Assembly: GCA_033794685.1 (NCBI GenBank)
Contig: JARAYZ010000001.1
Direction: 5' to 3' (one strand)
Length of the DNA stretch: 64,000 bases
Source of the DNA: Lentzea sp033794685
GTDB lineage: Bacteria > Actinomycetota > Actinomycetes > Mycobacteriales > Pseudonocardiaceae
The position numbers and the translations under genes were made by a program. Shown here piece by piece: positions 16,029-24,550 of the stretch. The notes below the pieces were generated by a model. The model was not told where the DNA came from, ran no database searches, and saw only the letters and a program-made list of their open reading frames with translations. Within the stretch, counting starts at the first letter, position 1. The number at the start of each line of letters is the position of its first letter.

Positions 16029-16499
16029 TTGAGCGCACCGGATCTGGGCTTCGCGGAGTTCTTCCGCCGGTGCCTGCCCGTGGTCACCAAGACGCTCACG
16101 GCTTTGAGCTGCGACAACCGCGTGGTCGAGGACATCGCGCAGGACGCGTTGCTGATCGCGCAGCACCGATGGAGCGACATCCACGCGTACGACAAACCCG
16201 AGGCATGGGTGCTCAAGGTCGCGATACGGCTGATGCGACGCCGGCAGCAACACGACCACGAGACGCCACTGGCCGAGGTGCCGGAGGTCGTGCAGCCGGC
16301 CTTCGAGGCGGAGACACTCCACGCCGCGGTGCGCGAACTCTCCCCCAGGCATCGCGAGACCGTGGCGTTGCACCACCTGCTCGGCTATTCGGTCAGTGAG
16401 ATCGCCGGCGTGCTGATGGTCGGCGAGTCGACCGTGCGCACGCACCTCACCCGCGGCCGTGCCGAGCTGCGGCGGATCCTCGGAGGCAGTGATGAGTGA
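16029..16499 (+). CDS. ECF-type RNA polymerase sigma factor
   Basis: The 156-residue product shows region 2 (VVEDIAQDALLIAQHRW, then YDKPEAWVLKVAIRLMRRR) and region 4 (RELSPRHRETVALHHLLGYS followed by VSEIAGVLMVGESTVRTHL), typical of short SigE-type ECF factors. The start is TTG 16029 with GAAGGGAAGG upstream. It overlaps the following TPR gene by 8 nt, and no anti-sigma gene is adjacent, so the TPR protein or the TPR-CHAT-TIR protein may regulate it. ECF genes next to TPR/CHAT genes are a recurrent actinobacterial arrangement. Confidence 0.85.
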   Translation: MSAPDLGFAEFFRRCLPVVTKTLTALSCDNRVVEDIAQDALLIAQHRWSDIHAYDKPEAWVLKVAIRLMRRRQQHDHETPLAEVPEVVQPAFEAETLHAAVRELSPRHRETVALHHLLGYSVSEIAGVLMVGESTVRTHLTRGRAELRRILGGSDE

Positions 16500-17523
16500 G
16501 CTGCTGGACCGGTTCGAGTTCGACGAGGCCGTCGAGCACCAGTACCGCCTGGGCGAGGCCGCGGAACGAGCCGGGCGGCTGCGGGAGGCGGCCGTGCACT
16601 TCCGGGTCGTCGCCGACCAACGCCTCGGAGACGGTGCCGTGAGGCTGGCGCACGTACTGTTCGAGCTCGGCGAGAAAGCCGAGGCCGCGCGGTGGTGCGA
16701 GGCCGCCGTTGCCGACGGCTTTCCCGAAGCCGAGGAGATGGTCCGGAAGGACTCCGAGTCGCATCAACGGTTTCTGGAGCACGCGGCCCGGATCATGGTG
16801 GGTGCGCCGACGTTCGACTGGGTCCCGTCCGGAATGCCGTCCCGTCGTGTCTCCGCCGAGGTGATCGCGACGCGCACGCGGGCGTTGCGCGCGCTGGACC
16901 AGCGGTACGGCGGAATCGCCTGCCACACATCGGTTCTGGAACACCTGGCCGACGTCGAACCGATGATCGTCGTCGACGATTCCACGTGGACCGCCGTCGC
17001 CGAGGTCTGCGAACTGGCGGGCTGGACGGCGTTCGACAGCGGGCAGCCCGGCACCGCGCTCCCGCACTTCGCCCATGCGCTGACGCTCGCGCGGCAGGCC
17101 GAGAACGAGTCACTGATCGCGTCCGTCCTGACGCGTGCCGGCCGGATGTTCCTGCACCACAACGCACCTGACGACGCTTTGAAGGCTTTCCAGCTCGGTC
17201 TCGTGGCGGCGCACAACGCGTGGGCCGACCGGTGCACGTTGGACGATCCGCCCCAGGCCATCGCCGCACTGGCGACGAAGGTCGGCACGTACGCCGAGGG
17301 CCGGGCACGCACTCTCGCGCTGACGGCGTTGGCCCGCAACCATCTCGCGCTGGGCGACGTCGCCGCAGCCACCGAGTTCGCCGGAGACGCCGTGGCGTCA
17401 GCGCGGAATCTCCGATCGAGCCGCGCCGAGGACCAACTGCGGCGCCTCGGCAGGGAAGCCCGCGCGGCCGGCGCATCTGTGCTGGCAGAGCAGGTTTCGG
17501 CCGGTTTCGCGCGGGCGGGATGA
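16492..17523 (+). CDS. TPR-like helical protein linked to the ECF sigma factor
   Basis: The 343-residue product is almost entirely helical with TPR-like pairs, for example EHQYRLGEAAERAGRLREAA near residue 15, SGQPGTALPHFAHALTLARQ in the middle, and RTLALTALARNHLALGDVAA near the C-terminus. There is no membrane segment or catalytic motif. ATG 16492 has GGAGG 5 nt upstream and overlaps the sigma stop, so the two are made together. A role in binding the sigma factor or in sensing is inferred from this coupling alone. Confidence 0.7.
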   Translation: MSELLDRFEFDEAVEHQYRLGEAAERAGRLREAAVHFRVVADQRLGDGAVRLAHVLFELGEKAEAARWCEAAVADGFPEAEEMVRKDSESHQRFLEHAARIMVGAPTFDWVPSGMPSRRVSAEVIATRTRALRALDQRYGGIACHTSVLEHLADVEPMIVVDDSTWTAVAEVCELAGWTAFDSGQPGTALPHFAHALTLARQAENESLIASVLTRAGRMFLHHNAPDDALKAFQLGLVAAHNAWADRCTLDDPPQAIAALATKVGTYAEGRARTLALTALARNHLALGDVAAATEFAGDAVASARNLRSSRAEDQLRRLGREARAAGASVLAEQVSAGFARAG

Positions 17524-17568
17524 CGCTTTCACCCGATCCGGGCCGCTACACACGTGCGCGCATGCGAG

Positions 17569-17582
17569 TAAGTTCTGCGGCA
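17569..17582 (+). promoter_or_regulatory. Probable leaderless promoter (-10 TAAGTT)
   Basis: TAAGTT at 17569-17574 lies seven bases before ATG 17582, with no ribosome-binding site visible. Confidence 0.4.
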
Positions 17583-18385
17583 TGGCCGAGCCTTTCTCGT
17601 GGGTCCCCGCAGGAATCAACACGGACGTGCCCAGCGCAGCGCGCGTCTACGACTTCCTGCTGGGAGGTGGCCACAACTTCGCGTCGGACCGCATGGTCGG
17701 CGACAAGGTGCTGCAGATCCTGCGCGACGGCCGTGCGATCGCCGCGTCGAACCGCTCCTTCATGCGCCGCGCCGTCCTGCTGATGATGGAGCAGGGCATC
17801 ACGCAGTTCCTCGACCTGGGCTCGGGCATCCCCACGGTCGGCAACGTCCACGAGATCGTGCAACAGGCGAATCCGGACGCACGGGTCGTGTACGTCGACT
17901 ACGACGAGGTGGCCGTCTCACACAGCCAGCTCATCCTGGAGGGCAACGAGAACGCGGGCGTCGTGCAGGCGGACATGTGCCGCCCCGACGACGTCCTGTC
18001 CGATCCGGTCGTGAAGGACCTGATCGACTTCTCGAAGCCCGTCGGCCTGCTCATGGTCGCCGTGCTGCACTTCGTCTCGGACGACAAGGGCCCGGCCGAG
18101 GTCGTCGCCCGCTACCGCGACGCCATGCCGTCCGGCAGCCTCATCGCCCTCTCGCACCTCACGGCCGACTTCAAGCCGGACGAGATGGGCGGCGTCGTCG
18201 AGGCCATGAAGCACAGCCGCGACCCCATGTACTTCCGCGCGCTCACGGAGTTCGAGCCGATGTTCGCCGGCCTGGACGTGCTCCGGCCGGGCGTCGTCCC
18301 GGCGCCGAACTGGCACCCGGAACTCGGCCCGGCCGGAGAAGGCGGCCCGGAGGACGTCTACGTGGGCATCGGCAGGAAGGTCTAG
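17582..18385 (+). CDS. SAM-dependent methyltransferase, DUF574 family
   Basis: The sequence matches the actinobacterial DUF574 (Methyltransf_19) family: INTDVPSAARVYDFLLGGGH near the start, FLDLGSGIPTVGNVHEI as the SAM-binding motif I near residue 80, and VVYVDYDEVAVSH as motif II. Length (267 aa) is normal for the family. Many copies occur per genome in Streptomyces and relatives, and the substrates are unknown. It is a single-gene unit that meets the convergent PI-PLC gene with a 4-nt overlap. Confidence 0.9.
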   Translation: MAEPFSWVPAGINTDVPSAARVYDFLLGGGHNFASDRMVGDKVLQILRDGRAIAASNRSFMRRAVLLMMEQGITQFLDLGSGIPTVGNVHEIVQQANPDARVVYVDYDEVAVSHSQLILEGNENAGVVQADMCRPDDVLSDPVVKDLIDFSKPVGLLMVAVLHFVSDDKGPAEVVARYRDAMPSGSLIALSHLTADFKPDEMGGVVEAMKHSRDPMYFRALTEFEPMFAGLDVLRPGVVPAPNWHPELGPAGEGGPEDVYVGIGRKV

Positions 18386-19995
18386 CGGAACTTCCAGGCC
18401 TGGGCCGCGGAACCGTTGCAGCTCCAGATGTTCAGGCGCGTGCCCGGAGTCGTTGACGCAGCGGGGTTGTCCAGGCACAGCCCCGACTGCGGGTTCTGCA
18501 CCGATCCGTCGGACCGCACGCGCCACTGCTGCGCGCCCGTGCCGTTGCACTGCCAGAGCTGGACGATCGTGCCGTTGGTGGTGCCGCCGTTGTCGACGTC
18601 GAGGCACTTGCCGGCGATGGCGATGGTGCCGTCGGCGACGACGCGCCACTTCTGCGCGTAGGTGTTGTTGCAGCTCCAGATCTGGACGGGGTTGCCGTTG
18701 GCGGTGCCGCCGTTGTTGTTGTCCAGGCAGAGGGTCGAGGCAGCCGAGAGCTGGACGGAGCCGGCGCCGGACGGGTGTCGTTCGGCCGGGAGCGACGGCG
18801 TGTTGAGGTGGTAGAAGTCGACGGCCAGGTAGTTCGGGGTCTTGCGGGCCGCCGGCTCGCAGAAGCGCTGGGCGCGGTTGACGAACTTCGAGTTGTCCGT
18901 CGAGACGGTGCCCTGCATCGGGACGTCGCGGAAGTGGTTCATCACGAACAGCGGGCGGAAGTTCGTCTCGGTGGCGGTGAGCGGCTTGTCACCCCAGCGG
19001 GAGTAGCAGGACCAGTCGGAGGCGCCGGCGCCGGAACCCATCGACCAGTAGTTCTCGACGGTCCAGTCGCGCTGGTAGAGGACGCCGGAGTTCTCGCGGC
19101 CGTCGCGGCTGTGGTCGGTGAAGATGAGCAAACGCTTGCCGGACGCCCTCATCTGGGACAGCGTCGGCCAGCCGTTCTCGCGGACGCCCTCGGCGCGGAA
19201 CAGGACGTCGTTGAGGCCCTGGACGCGTGCCAGTTCGGAGCGCAGGACGTCGGCGGAGACGTAGTCCTCCAGGAACACCGTGACGATCTCGGTGGGGCGT
19301 GACTTCAGGAAGTCGACGATGCGCTGGACGTCGACGTTCAGGGCCACCGGCCTGCTGACGGCCGTGCAGCTGTTGTGGCAGAGGATCGCGCCGTCGGGGG
19401 TCTGGTGGATGTCGAGCATGAAGCCGCGGACGCCGTCGTTGAGCTGCTGCACGATGCCGCGCGACTGGTTCGGGGCGATGTTGGCGAACATGAACCCGCC
19501 GTCGACGCCGTTCGCGTAGGCGTTGTGCGAGGTCAGGAACGTCATCTCGTCCAGGCGCGGGTCTGCGGGGGTCTGGACGCGGACGGGGTTGACCGGGGTG
19601 AGGAACCACGTGTCGGTGCCGGTGCCGACGCGGACCTGGTCGGTGCCGGACGCGATCAGGTAGCGGTCGGCGCCGGGGTCCTTGAAGCGGTAGCGGTCCT
19701 GGTCGTCGAGCAGGCCGACCCACTGGGCGTCGGCGCTGGAGCAGCTGACCATCTGGGCAGCGTCGCCGGAGCGGCCGAGGCACTGGCCGCCCTCGGAGAG
19801 GGTGCTGCCGTTCCAGGAGAACTGCTGGCGGTCCTCGTTGCCCTTGGGGCGGTGCTGCTGCACCGAGGAGCCGGAGACGGCCGCGTTCTGGCCGGTCACG
19901 GCACTTTGCAGGTAGTAGTTGCCGTTGGGGGCGGCGGCCGCGTCGACGGGGACGAGCAGCAGCGACAACAGCGCGAGCACAGGGATGATGCGCAT
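18382..19995 (-). CDS. Secreted PI-PLC-like phosphodiesterase with C-terminal ricin-type lectin domain
   Basis: The start at 19995 gives a classical signal peptide (MRIIPVLALLSLLLVPVDAAAA). A first beta-rich region is followed by a PI-PLC X domain with the two catalytic histidine regions FLTSHNAYANG and AILCHNSC and the HSRDGRENSG stretch. The last 130 residues are a ricin B-type beta-trefoil with three repeats that end in QxW-type motifs (AQKWRV, AQQWRV, AQAWKF). It should cleave phosphatidylinositol-type lipids outside the cell while the lectin binds a carbohydrate surface. It is 537 aa and stands alone. Confidence 0.85.
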   Translation of the reverse strand: MRIIPVLALLSLLLVPVDAAAAPNGNYYLQSAVTGQNAAVSGSSVQQHRPKGNEDRQQFSWNGSTLSEGGQCLGRSGDAAQMVSCSSADAQWVGLLDDQDRYRFKDPGADRYLIASGTDQVRVGTGTDTWFLTPVNPVRVQTPADPRLDEMTFLTSHNAYANGVDGGFMFANIAPNQSRGIVQQLNDGVRGFMLDIHQTPDGAILCHNSCTAVSRPVALNVDVQRIVDFLKSRPTEIVTVFLEDYVSADVLRSELARVQGLNDVLFRAEGVRENGWPTLSQMRASGKRLLIFTDHSRDGRENSGVLYQRDWTVENYWSMGSGAGASDWSCYSRWGDKPLTATETNFRPLFVMNHFRDVPMQGTVSTDNSKFVNRAQRFCEPAARKTPNYLAVDFYHLNTPSLPAERHPSGAGSVQLSAASTLCLDNNNGGTANGNPVQIWSCNNTYAQKWRVVADGTIAIAGKCLDVDNGGTTNGTIVQLWQCNGTGAQQWRVRSDGSVQNPQSGLCLDNPAASTTPGTRLNIWSCNGSAAQAWKFR

Positions 19996-20146
19996 GAGGT
20001 GAAGGCTGACCCATGGACGTGAACATGAAAAGGATTCACACCGAAATCCGTCCGAACCGAGACATCCGCGTGAAGTCGATGCAGCGGATCGGGTGGTGAA
20101 GGGGGTTTCCCAGACCGCAAACGACCGAGGACGGGAAGGGGGCGGC

Positions 20147-20653
20147 GTGGGTTTCGACCAGTTCGTGGCTGATCGACTGGACCGGCTGCTGGGGTACGCC
20201 ACCGCGATCACCTGCGACAAACACCTGGCGCAGGACATCGTGCAGGACGTGCTGCTGCGCGCACAGGGCAAGTGGGAACGCATCGGGGCAATGGACGCGC
20301 CCTATCTCTACGTGAAGCGCATGGTGACCAACGATTACCTGTCTTGGCGGCGCCGCAAGGCCGCGAAGGAGATCGCCGTTGAACGCGCAGAGCTCGCCAG
20401 GCACGTGCCGTCGATGGCCGATCCGGCAGACGCGCACGCCGAACGCGACGCCATGCGCGCACGGATCGCAGTACTGCCGCGCAAGCAACGTGCCGCGTTG
20501 GTGATGCGGTTCTACGAGGACTCCAGCGACGCGGAGATCGCACAGGTGCTCGGGTGCACGGAATCGACCGTGCGCAGCCAACTCTCTCGTGCGCTGCAGA
20601 CGCTGCGCACGCACGAACTCGCCCGGTCCGCCACCCTGGGGGTGCACTCATGA
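20147..20653 (+). CDS. SigE-family ECF sigma factor
   Basis: Region 2 is seen as YATAITCDKHLAQDIVQDVL and YLYVKRMVTNDYLSWRRR, and region 4 as LPRKQRAALVMRFYEDSSDA then IAQVLGCTESTVRSQLSRAL. The GTG at 20147, with GGGAAGGGGG just upstream, is preferred over GTG 20093 because family members start near FDQFVADRLDRL. The gene overlaps the next one by ATGA, so sigma and LCP protein are co-translated. The operon looks like a sigma/membrane-partner pair. Confidence 0.85.
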   Translation: MGFDQFVADRLDRLLGYATAITCDKHLAQDIVQDVLLRAQGKWERIGAMDAPYLYVKRMVTNDYLSWRRRKAAKEIAVERAELARHVPSMADPADAHAERDAMRARIAVLPRKQRAALVMRFYEDSSDAEIAQVLGCTESTVRSQLSRALQTLRTHELARSATLGVHS

Positions 20654-21561
20654 ACGACCTGATCCGCCAAGCCATCGCAGCTGAAGCCGAGGAGCGCGTC
20701 GACTCCCGGACCGTGCTCGCGAACCTGCACAAGGCCAAGAAGCGCAAACCGCTCGGGTTGATCGTCGGGGTCGCCACGCTGACCGCCGCCGCCGCGGCCG
20801 CCGCCGTCGTCGTCCCGACGGCAATCAAGAAGACCGAGGCCGCACCGCCCGCGACGGCGCTGACACCCACCATCGAGAACGTGCTGCTGCTCGGCACCGA
20901 CGACACCGGTCGTGCCGACGCGATCGTCTTGGCGCAGTTCCGCGAGAACGGCTCGCTCATCGTGGTCTCGCTGCCCAGGAACACCGAGTTCCAGGGGAAG
21001 AGACTCAGCGAACTGGGGTCGCCGGCGAAGCTCGTCGAGGCCGCCGAGCACCTGACGGGGTGGAAGCCTCACCACTACGCCGCGATCAAGATGTCCAGCT
21101 TCGGCGCGATTTCGCAGGCCGTGGGCGGCGTCGAGGTCTGCCTCAGCAAGGCTACGAGTGACCCGCACAGCGGGGCGAACTTCCCCGCCGGCAAGAACAC
21201 GCTGATGGGCGACCAGGCACTCGCGTATCTGCGGCAGCGGTTCAACCTGTCCGGCGGTGACGAGAACCGGGCTCTTCGGCACCGGGCGTTCCTCACCGGG
21301 CTCGGCGCGAAGATCACCAAGGACAACGCCGTCCCCCTGGCCCGCGAGATCGGCAAGTCGATCGAGGTGGACGCCGGATGGGACGTGGTGGAGTTCGCCA
21401 GGAGGTTCCAGGGACCGATCGAGGTTCGCTCGGCCATGACCGTCGGCGGCGCGTTCTCCAGCGAGCCGGTCGAGCCACCGTTCAGCTCCCCCGCTCCGGG
21501 AAAGCCGTTCGTCACGATTTCAGGCGAAGTCGCCACGAGCGCGATCGAGTGCACGGAATGA
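20650..21561 (+). CDS. LytR-CpsA-Psr (LCP)-type membrane protein coupled to a sigma factor
   Basis: A 35-residue basic cytoplasmic tail precedes one membrane helix (LGLIVGVATLTAAAAAAAVV), after which an extracellular LCP-like domain begins: IENVLLLGTDDTGRADAIVL, then LIVVSLPRNTEF and VGGVEVCL, then FPAGKNTLMGDQALAYLRQR. LCP enzymes transfer glycopolymers to peptidoglycan. The position right after an ECF sigma, with a short N-terminal tail like an anti-sigma region, suggests it senses or serves envelope assembly under that sigma. The enzymatic and the anti-sigma roles are both inference. Confidence 0.8.
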   Translation: MNDLIRQAIAAEAEERVDSRTVLANLHKAKKRKPLGLIVGVATLTAAAAAAAVVVPTAIKKTEAAPPATALTPTIENVLLLGTDDTGRADAIVLAQFRENGSLIVVSLPRNTEFQGKRLSELGSPAKLVEAAEHLTGWKPHHYAAIKMSSFGAISQAVGGVEVCLSKATSDPHSGANFPAGKNTLMGDQALAYLRQRFNLSGGDENRALRHRAFLTGLGAKITKDNAVPLAREIGKSIEVDAGWDVVEFARRFQGPIEVRSAMTVGGAFSSEPVEPPFSSPAPGKPFVTISGEVATSAIECTE

Positions 21562-21635
21562 CGATCACTCCAATGGAGCATCAAGTCGCCCTTCTGCGCA
21601 GCCGATGACCTGCATGTGACGCGCGAGACGGCCGC

Positions 21636-21648
21636 TACGATCGATCAG
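21636..21648 (+). promoter_or_regulatory. Probable leaderless promoter (-10 TACGAT)
   Basis: TACGAT at 21636-21641 lies six bases before GTG 21648. A weak TGTGAC at 21615 may be part of the -35 region. Confidence 0.45.
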
Positions 21649-24407
21649 TGCGCGAACCACTTGAACGTGACTCCGAGATAGCGCACATTCGCGAAGCTCT
21701 GGACGCAGCCACCCGTGGTGAGGGTCGCGTCGTCGTCATCGAGGGCCGTGCGGGCATCGGCAAGACCAGGCTCGTGCACGAGTGCCGTGAGCTGGCCAAG
21801 GAGCGCGGGTTCGGACGGCTGCAAGCTGTCGGTGACGCCATGGAGAGCGCCATGGCGTGGGGCGTCGTCCGGCAGCTCGTCGAGCGGTCGATCTCGCGGT
21901 ACTCCGGTGAGGTCCGCGAGAAGATCCTGGCCGGGCCGTCCGGGGCGGCGTTGAAGGCGCTGGACGACGCGGCGCTCGATCCCAGCCAAGCCGAGCTCGC
22001 ACGCACGCTGCACTCCCTGTGGTGGGTCGCGGTGGACCTCTCCTCCACCCGCCCGCTGCTGATCACGGTGGACGACGCGCACTGGGCGGACCACTCGTCC
22101 CTGCAGTTCCTCGTCTACCTGTCCCGCCGGATCGCGGACCTGCCGATCGCGCTGGTCGTCGCGACCCGGCCGCCGATGGACAGCTTCGGGCCGCTCGCGC
22201 AGCTGAGCGTGTCCGCCGACCGGTTGCTGCCGCGCCCGCTCACCACGGACGCGCTCAGCGCGCTGGTCGGCGGGCACGCCGAGGTGATCACCGCCCTGCA
22301 CGCGGCCAGCGGCGGGAACCCGTTCCTGTCCGGCGTCCTGGTCGACGAACTCGCGGCGCTCGGGCTGCCGCTGGACGACGCCGCGACGGCCGAGAAGGTC
22401 GGCACGCTCGGCCCCAGCACCGTTTTCCGCGCCACGCTGGGAAGGCTGCCCGCCGAAGCCGTGTCGCTCGCGGGCGCGGTCGCCGTTCTCGGCACGCACA
22501 CCGATCCGTGGCAGGCCGCCGAACTGGCCGGGGTCACCGACCTCCCGGCCGCGGTCGAGGCGTTGACGGCGGCGAACGTGCTGGTCACCGGTGAGCACCT
22601 GGAGTTCGTGCATCCCGTTGTGCGAGAAGCGGTGCTGGCCGGCCTGGGGGCGATCGCGCGCGCCTCGCTGCACGCGAAGGCCGCGAAGTCGTTGCAGGAA
22701 CAGCACGCGCCGGCCGATCGGGTGGCCGCACATCTCGTGCACGCTCCCAAAGGGACACTGCCGAACGCCGCGGAAGTGTTGCGGAAGGCCGCTTCGACGT
22801 TGCTCTCGGCCGGAGACCCGCGCACCGCGGCAGGACACCTGGCGCGAGCGGTGGACGAGAAGCCCAACGACGCCGGACTGCGCGCGGAGCTCGGCCGCGC
22901 GTTGCTGCGACTCGGCGACGCGGTCAACGCCCAACGGCACCTGAAGGCTGCGGCACAAGGACTTCCGGACGCCGAACTGGTGGCCGCGGCAGCCTCGGCG
23001 ACGGCGGCGCTGGAGGGTCCGGCAGCGGCGATCGCCGAGCTGACCGACGCCATCGAGGCCCGCCCGGACGGCGAGTCGCGGCTGCACCTCGAAGCACGGC
23101 TGGCGGTCTTCCGCTCGTTCCTCCCCGGCCAGCGCCAGATCGCGTCCACGCACCTCAGCGGCTACGCGGGTCTCGCGGGCGGCACCCCGGACGAACGCAC
23201 GTTGCTCGGCCTCCTCGCCCAGATGGGCCGCTACGAGGTGTGGCCGCACGACGAGGTCGCCACGACGGCGACGCGCGCGCTCGCGAACGGTGCGTACCTC
23301 GACGACGCGACGGGCAGCACGGACGCCATGGTCGCGTGGCTGGTGGCGTTGCTCGCGCTGATGGCCGCCGACGGCGTGGACACCGCACGGCACGAGATCG
23401 AGCGGGCCAGGCTGAAAGTCCGCCAGCACGGGTCGCCGATCGAGTTCGCGATGGTGGCGAACGCGTCGCTGTTCCTGAACTGGCGCTGCGGCAACATGCA
23501 GGCCGTCGAGGCGGAGGCCGAGGGCGCGCTGGCCGCCGTCGCGCACGAGGACCCGGTGTCCGAGGTGATCAGCCTGCGCGCGACCTCGACGCACTTCGCG
23601 GTGTACGCGGCCCTCGAACGGGGCGACGTCGCGGCGGCGTCGGCGTTCATCAGCGCGTTCGACGGCGCACACGCCGATGCACGACTGACCATGCCGATGA
23701 TCTGGCTGCACGAGGTGCGCGCGTTGATCGCACTGGCCGAGGGCGACGCACGGCGCGCGATGTCCGAGGCCTACCGCCAGCGCGACGCGATGCACCAGGT
23801 GCACGTCGATCCCCCGACGATCCCGTGGCGTGCGGTGGCCACCCGCGCGGCACTGTTGCTCAACCAGCAGGAACTCGCGCTGGAGCTGGCCGCCGAGCAG
23901 CTCGAAGTGGCCCGCAAGTGGGGCGCGGCGACCGAGGTCGGCGCGGCTCAGAGGCTGCTCGCGCACGCCTCCCCCGACGCACGGCTGGAACTGCTGACCG
24001 AGTCGGTGACCGTGCTGGAGCAGTCCCCGTCACGCCTGGAGCTCACCCGTTCGCTGGTCGACCTGGGCGAGGCGCTGAGGGTGGTCCGGCGCCGGACGGA
24101 CGCCCGCGAGCCCTTGCACCGGGCCATCGACCTGGCCGGGAAGTGCGGCTCGACGGTGCTGCAAACGCGCGCGGTCGAGGCGTTGGAAGCACTCGGCGAC
24201 CGGCCGCGACGCCAGATCGTGGTGGGGGCGGAGGCGCTGACGGCGTCCGAACGGCGCGTGGCCGACCTGGCGGCGGCGGGCCGGGCGAACAGGGAGATCG
24301 CGCAGGAGCTGTTCGTGACGCCCAAGACCGTCGAGAACCACCTCGGCCGGATCTACACGAAGCTCGGAATCGCAGGTCGCAGGGACCTCGCACGCGTCCT
24401 TGCCTAG
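21648..24407 (+). CDS. LAL-type LuxR family regulator (AAA ATPase plus LuxR HTH)
   Basis: The 919-residue product begins with an AAA/STAND ATPase module: P-loop VIEGRAGIGKTRLVHE near residue 35 and a Walker B strand in PLLITVDDAHWADHSS. A long helical TPR-like region follows. The final 65 residues are a LuxR helix-turn-helix (LTASERRVADLAAAGRANRE, then IAQELFVTPKTVENHLGRIY). Large LuxR ATPases typically activate secondary-metabolite or sugar-uptake clusters in response to a ligand. GTG 21648 gives a start directly at the ATPase domain. No target cluster is evident next to it. Confidence 0.9.
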   Translation: MREPLERDSEIAHIREALDAATRGEGRVVVIEGRAGIGKTRLVHECRELAKERGFGRLQAVGDAMESAMAWGVVRQLVERSISRYSGEVREKILAGPSGAALKALDDAALDPSQAELARTLHSLWWVAVDLSSTRPLLITVDDAHWADHSSLQFLVYLSRRIADLPIALVVATRPPMDSFGPLAQLSVSADRLLPRPLTTDALSALVGGHAEVITALHAASGGNPFLSGVLVDELAALGLPLDDAATAEKVGTLGPSTVFRATLGRLPAEAVSLAGAVAVLGTHTDPWQAAELAGVTDLPAAVEALTAANVLVTGEHLEFVHPVVREAVLAGLGAIARASLHAKAAKSLQEQHAPADRVAAHLVHAPKGTLPNAAEVLRKAASTLLSAGDPRTAAGHLARAVDEKPNDAGLRAELGRALLRLGDAVNAQRHLKAAAQGLPDAELVAAAASATAALEGPAAAIAELTDAIEARPDGESRLHLEARLAVFRSFLPGQRQIASTHLSGYAGLAGGTPDERTLLGLLAQMGRYEVWPHDEVATTATRALANGAYLDDATGSTDAMVAWLVALLALMAADGVDTARHEIERARLKVRQHGSPIEFAMVANASLFLNWRCGNMQAVEAEAEGALAAVAHEDPVSEVISLRATSTHFAVYAALERGDVAAASAFISAFDGAHADARLTMPMIWLHEVRALIALAEGDARRAMSEAYRQRDAMHQVHVDPPTIPWRAVATRAALLLNQQELALELAAEQLEVARKWGAATEVGAAQRLLAHASPDARLELLTESVTVLEQSPSRLELTRSLVDLGEALRVVRRRTDAREPLHRAIDLAGKCGSTVLQTRAVEALEALGDRPRRQIVVGAEALTASERRVADLAAAGRANREIAQELFVTPKTVENHLGRIYTKLGIAGRRDLARVLA

Positions 24408-24422
24408 TACAGAGCGACGTGG

Positions 24423-24441
24423 GGGTGTGCCTGATACACCC
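24423..24441 (+). terminator. Weak hairpin after the LAL gene
   Basis: GGGTGT and ACACCC pair around a 7-nt loop 16 nt after the stop codon. No T-run follows, so termination here is only possible. Confidence 0.35.
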
Positions 24442-24550
24442 AACTTTCGAGCTCGAGGGTTGAGGGATCTCCCCTCATGCCTTTGGGGGTTCGCCTCGGC
24501 GAATCTTGTGTCACCGCAGGGGAACACAAGAACTCGAAGGGGAAACCGAA

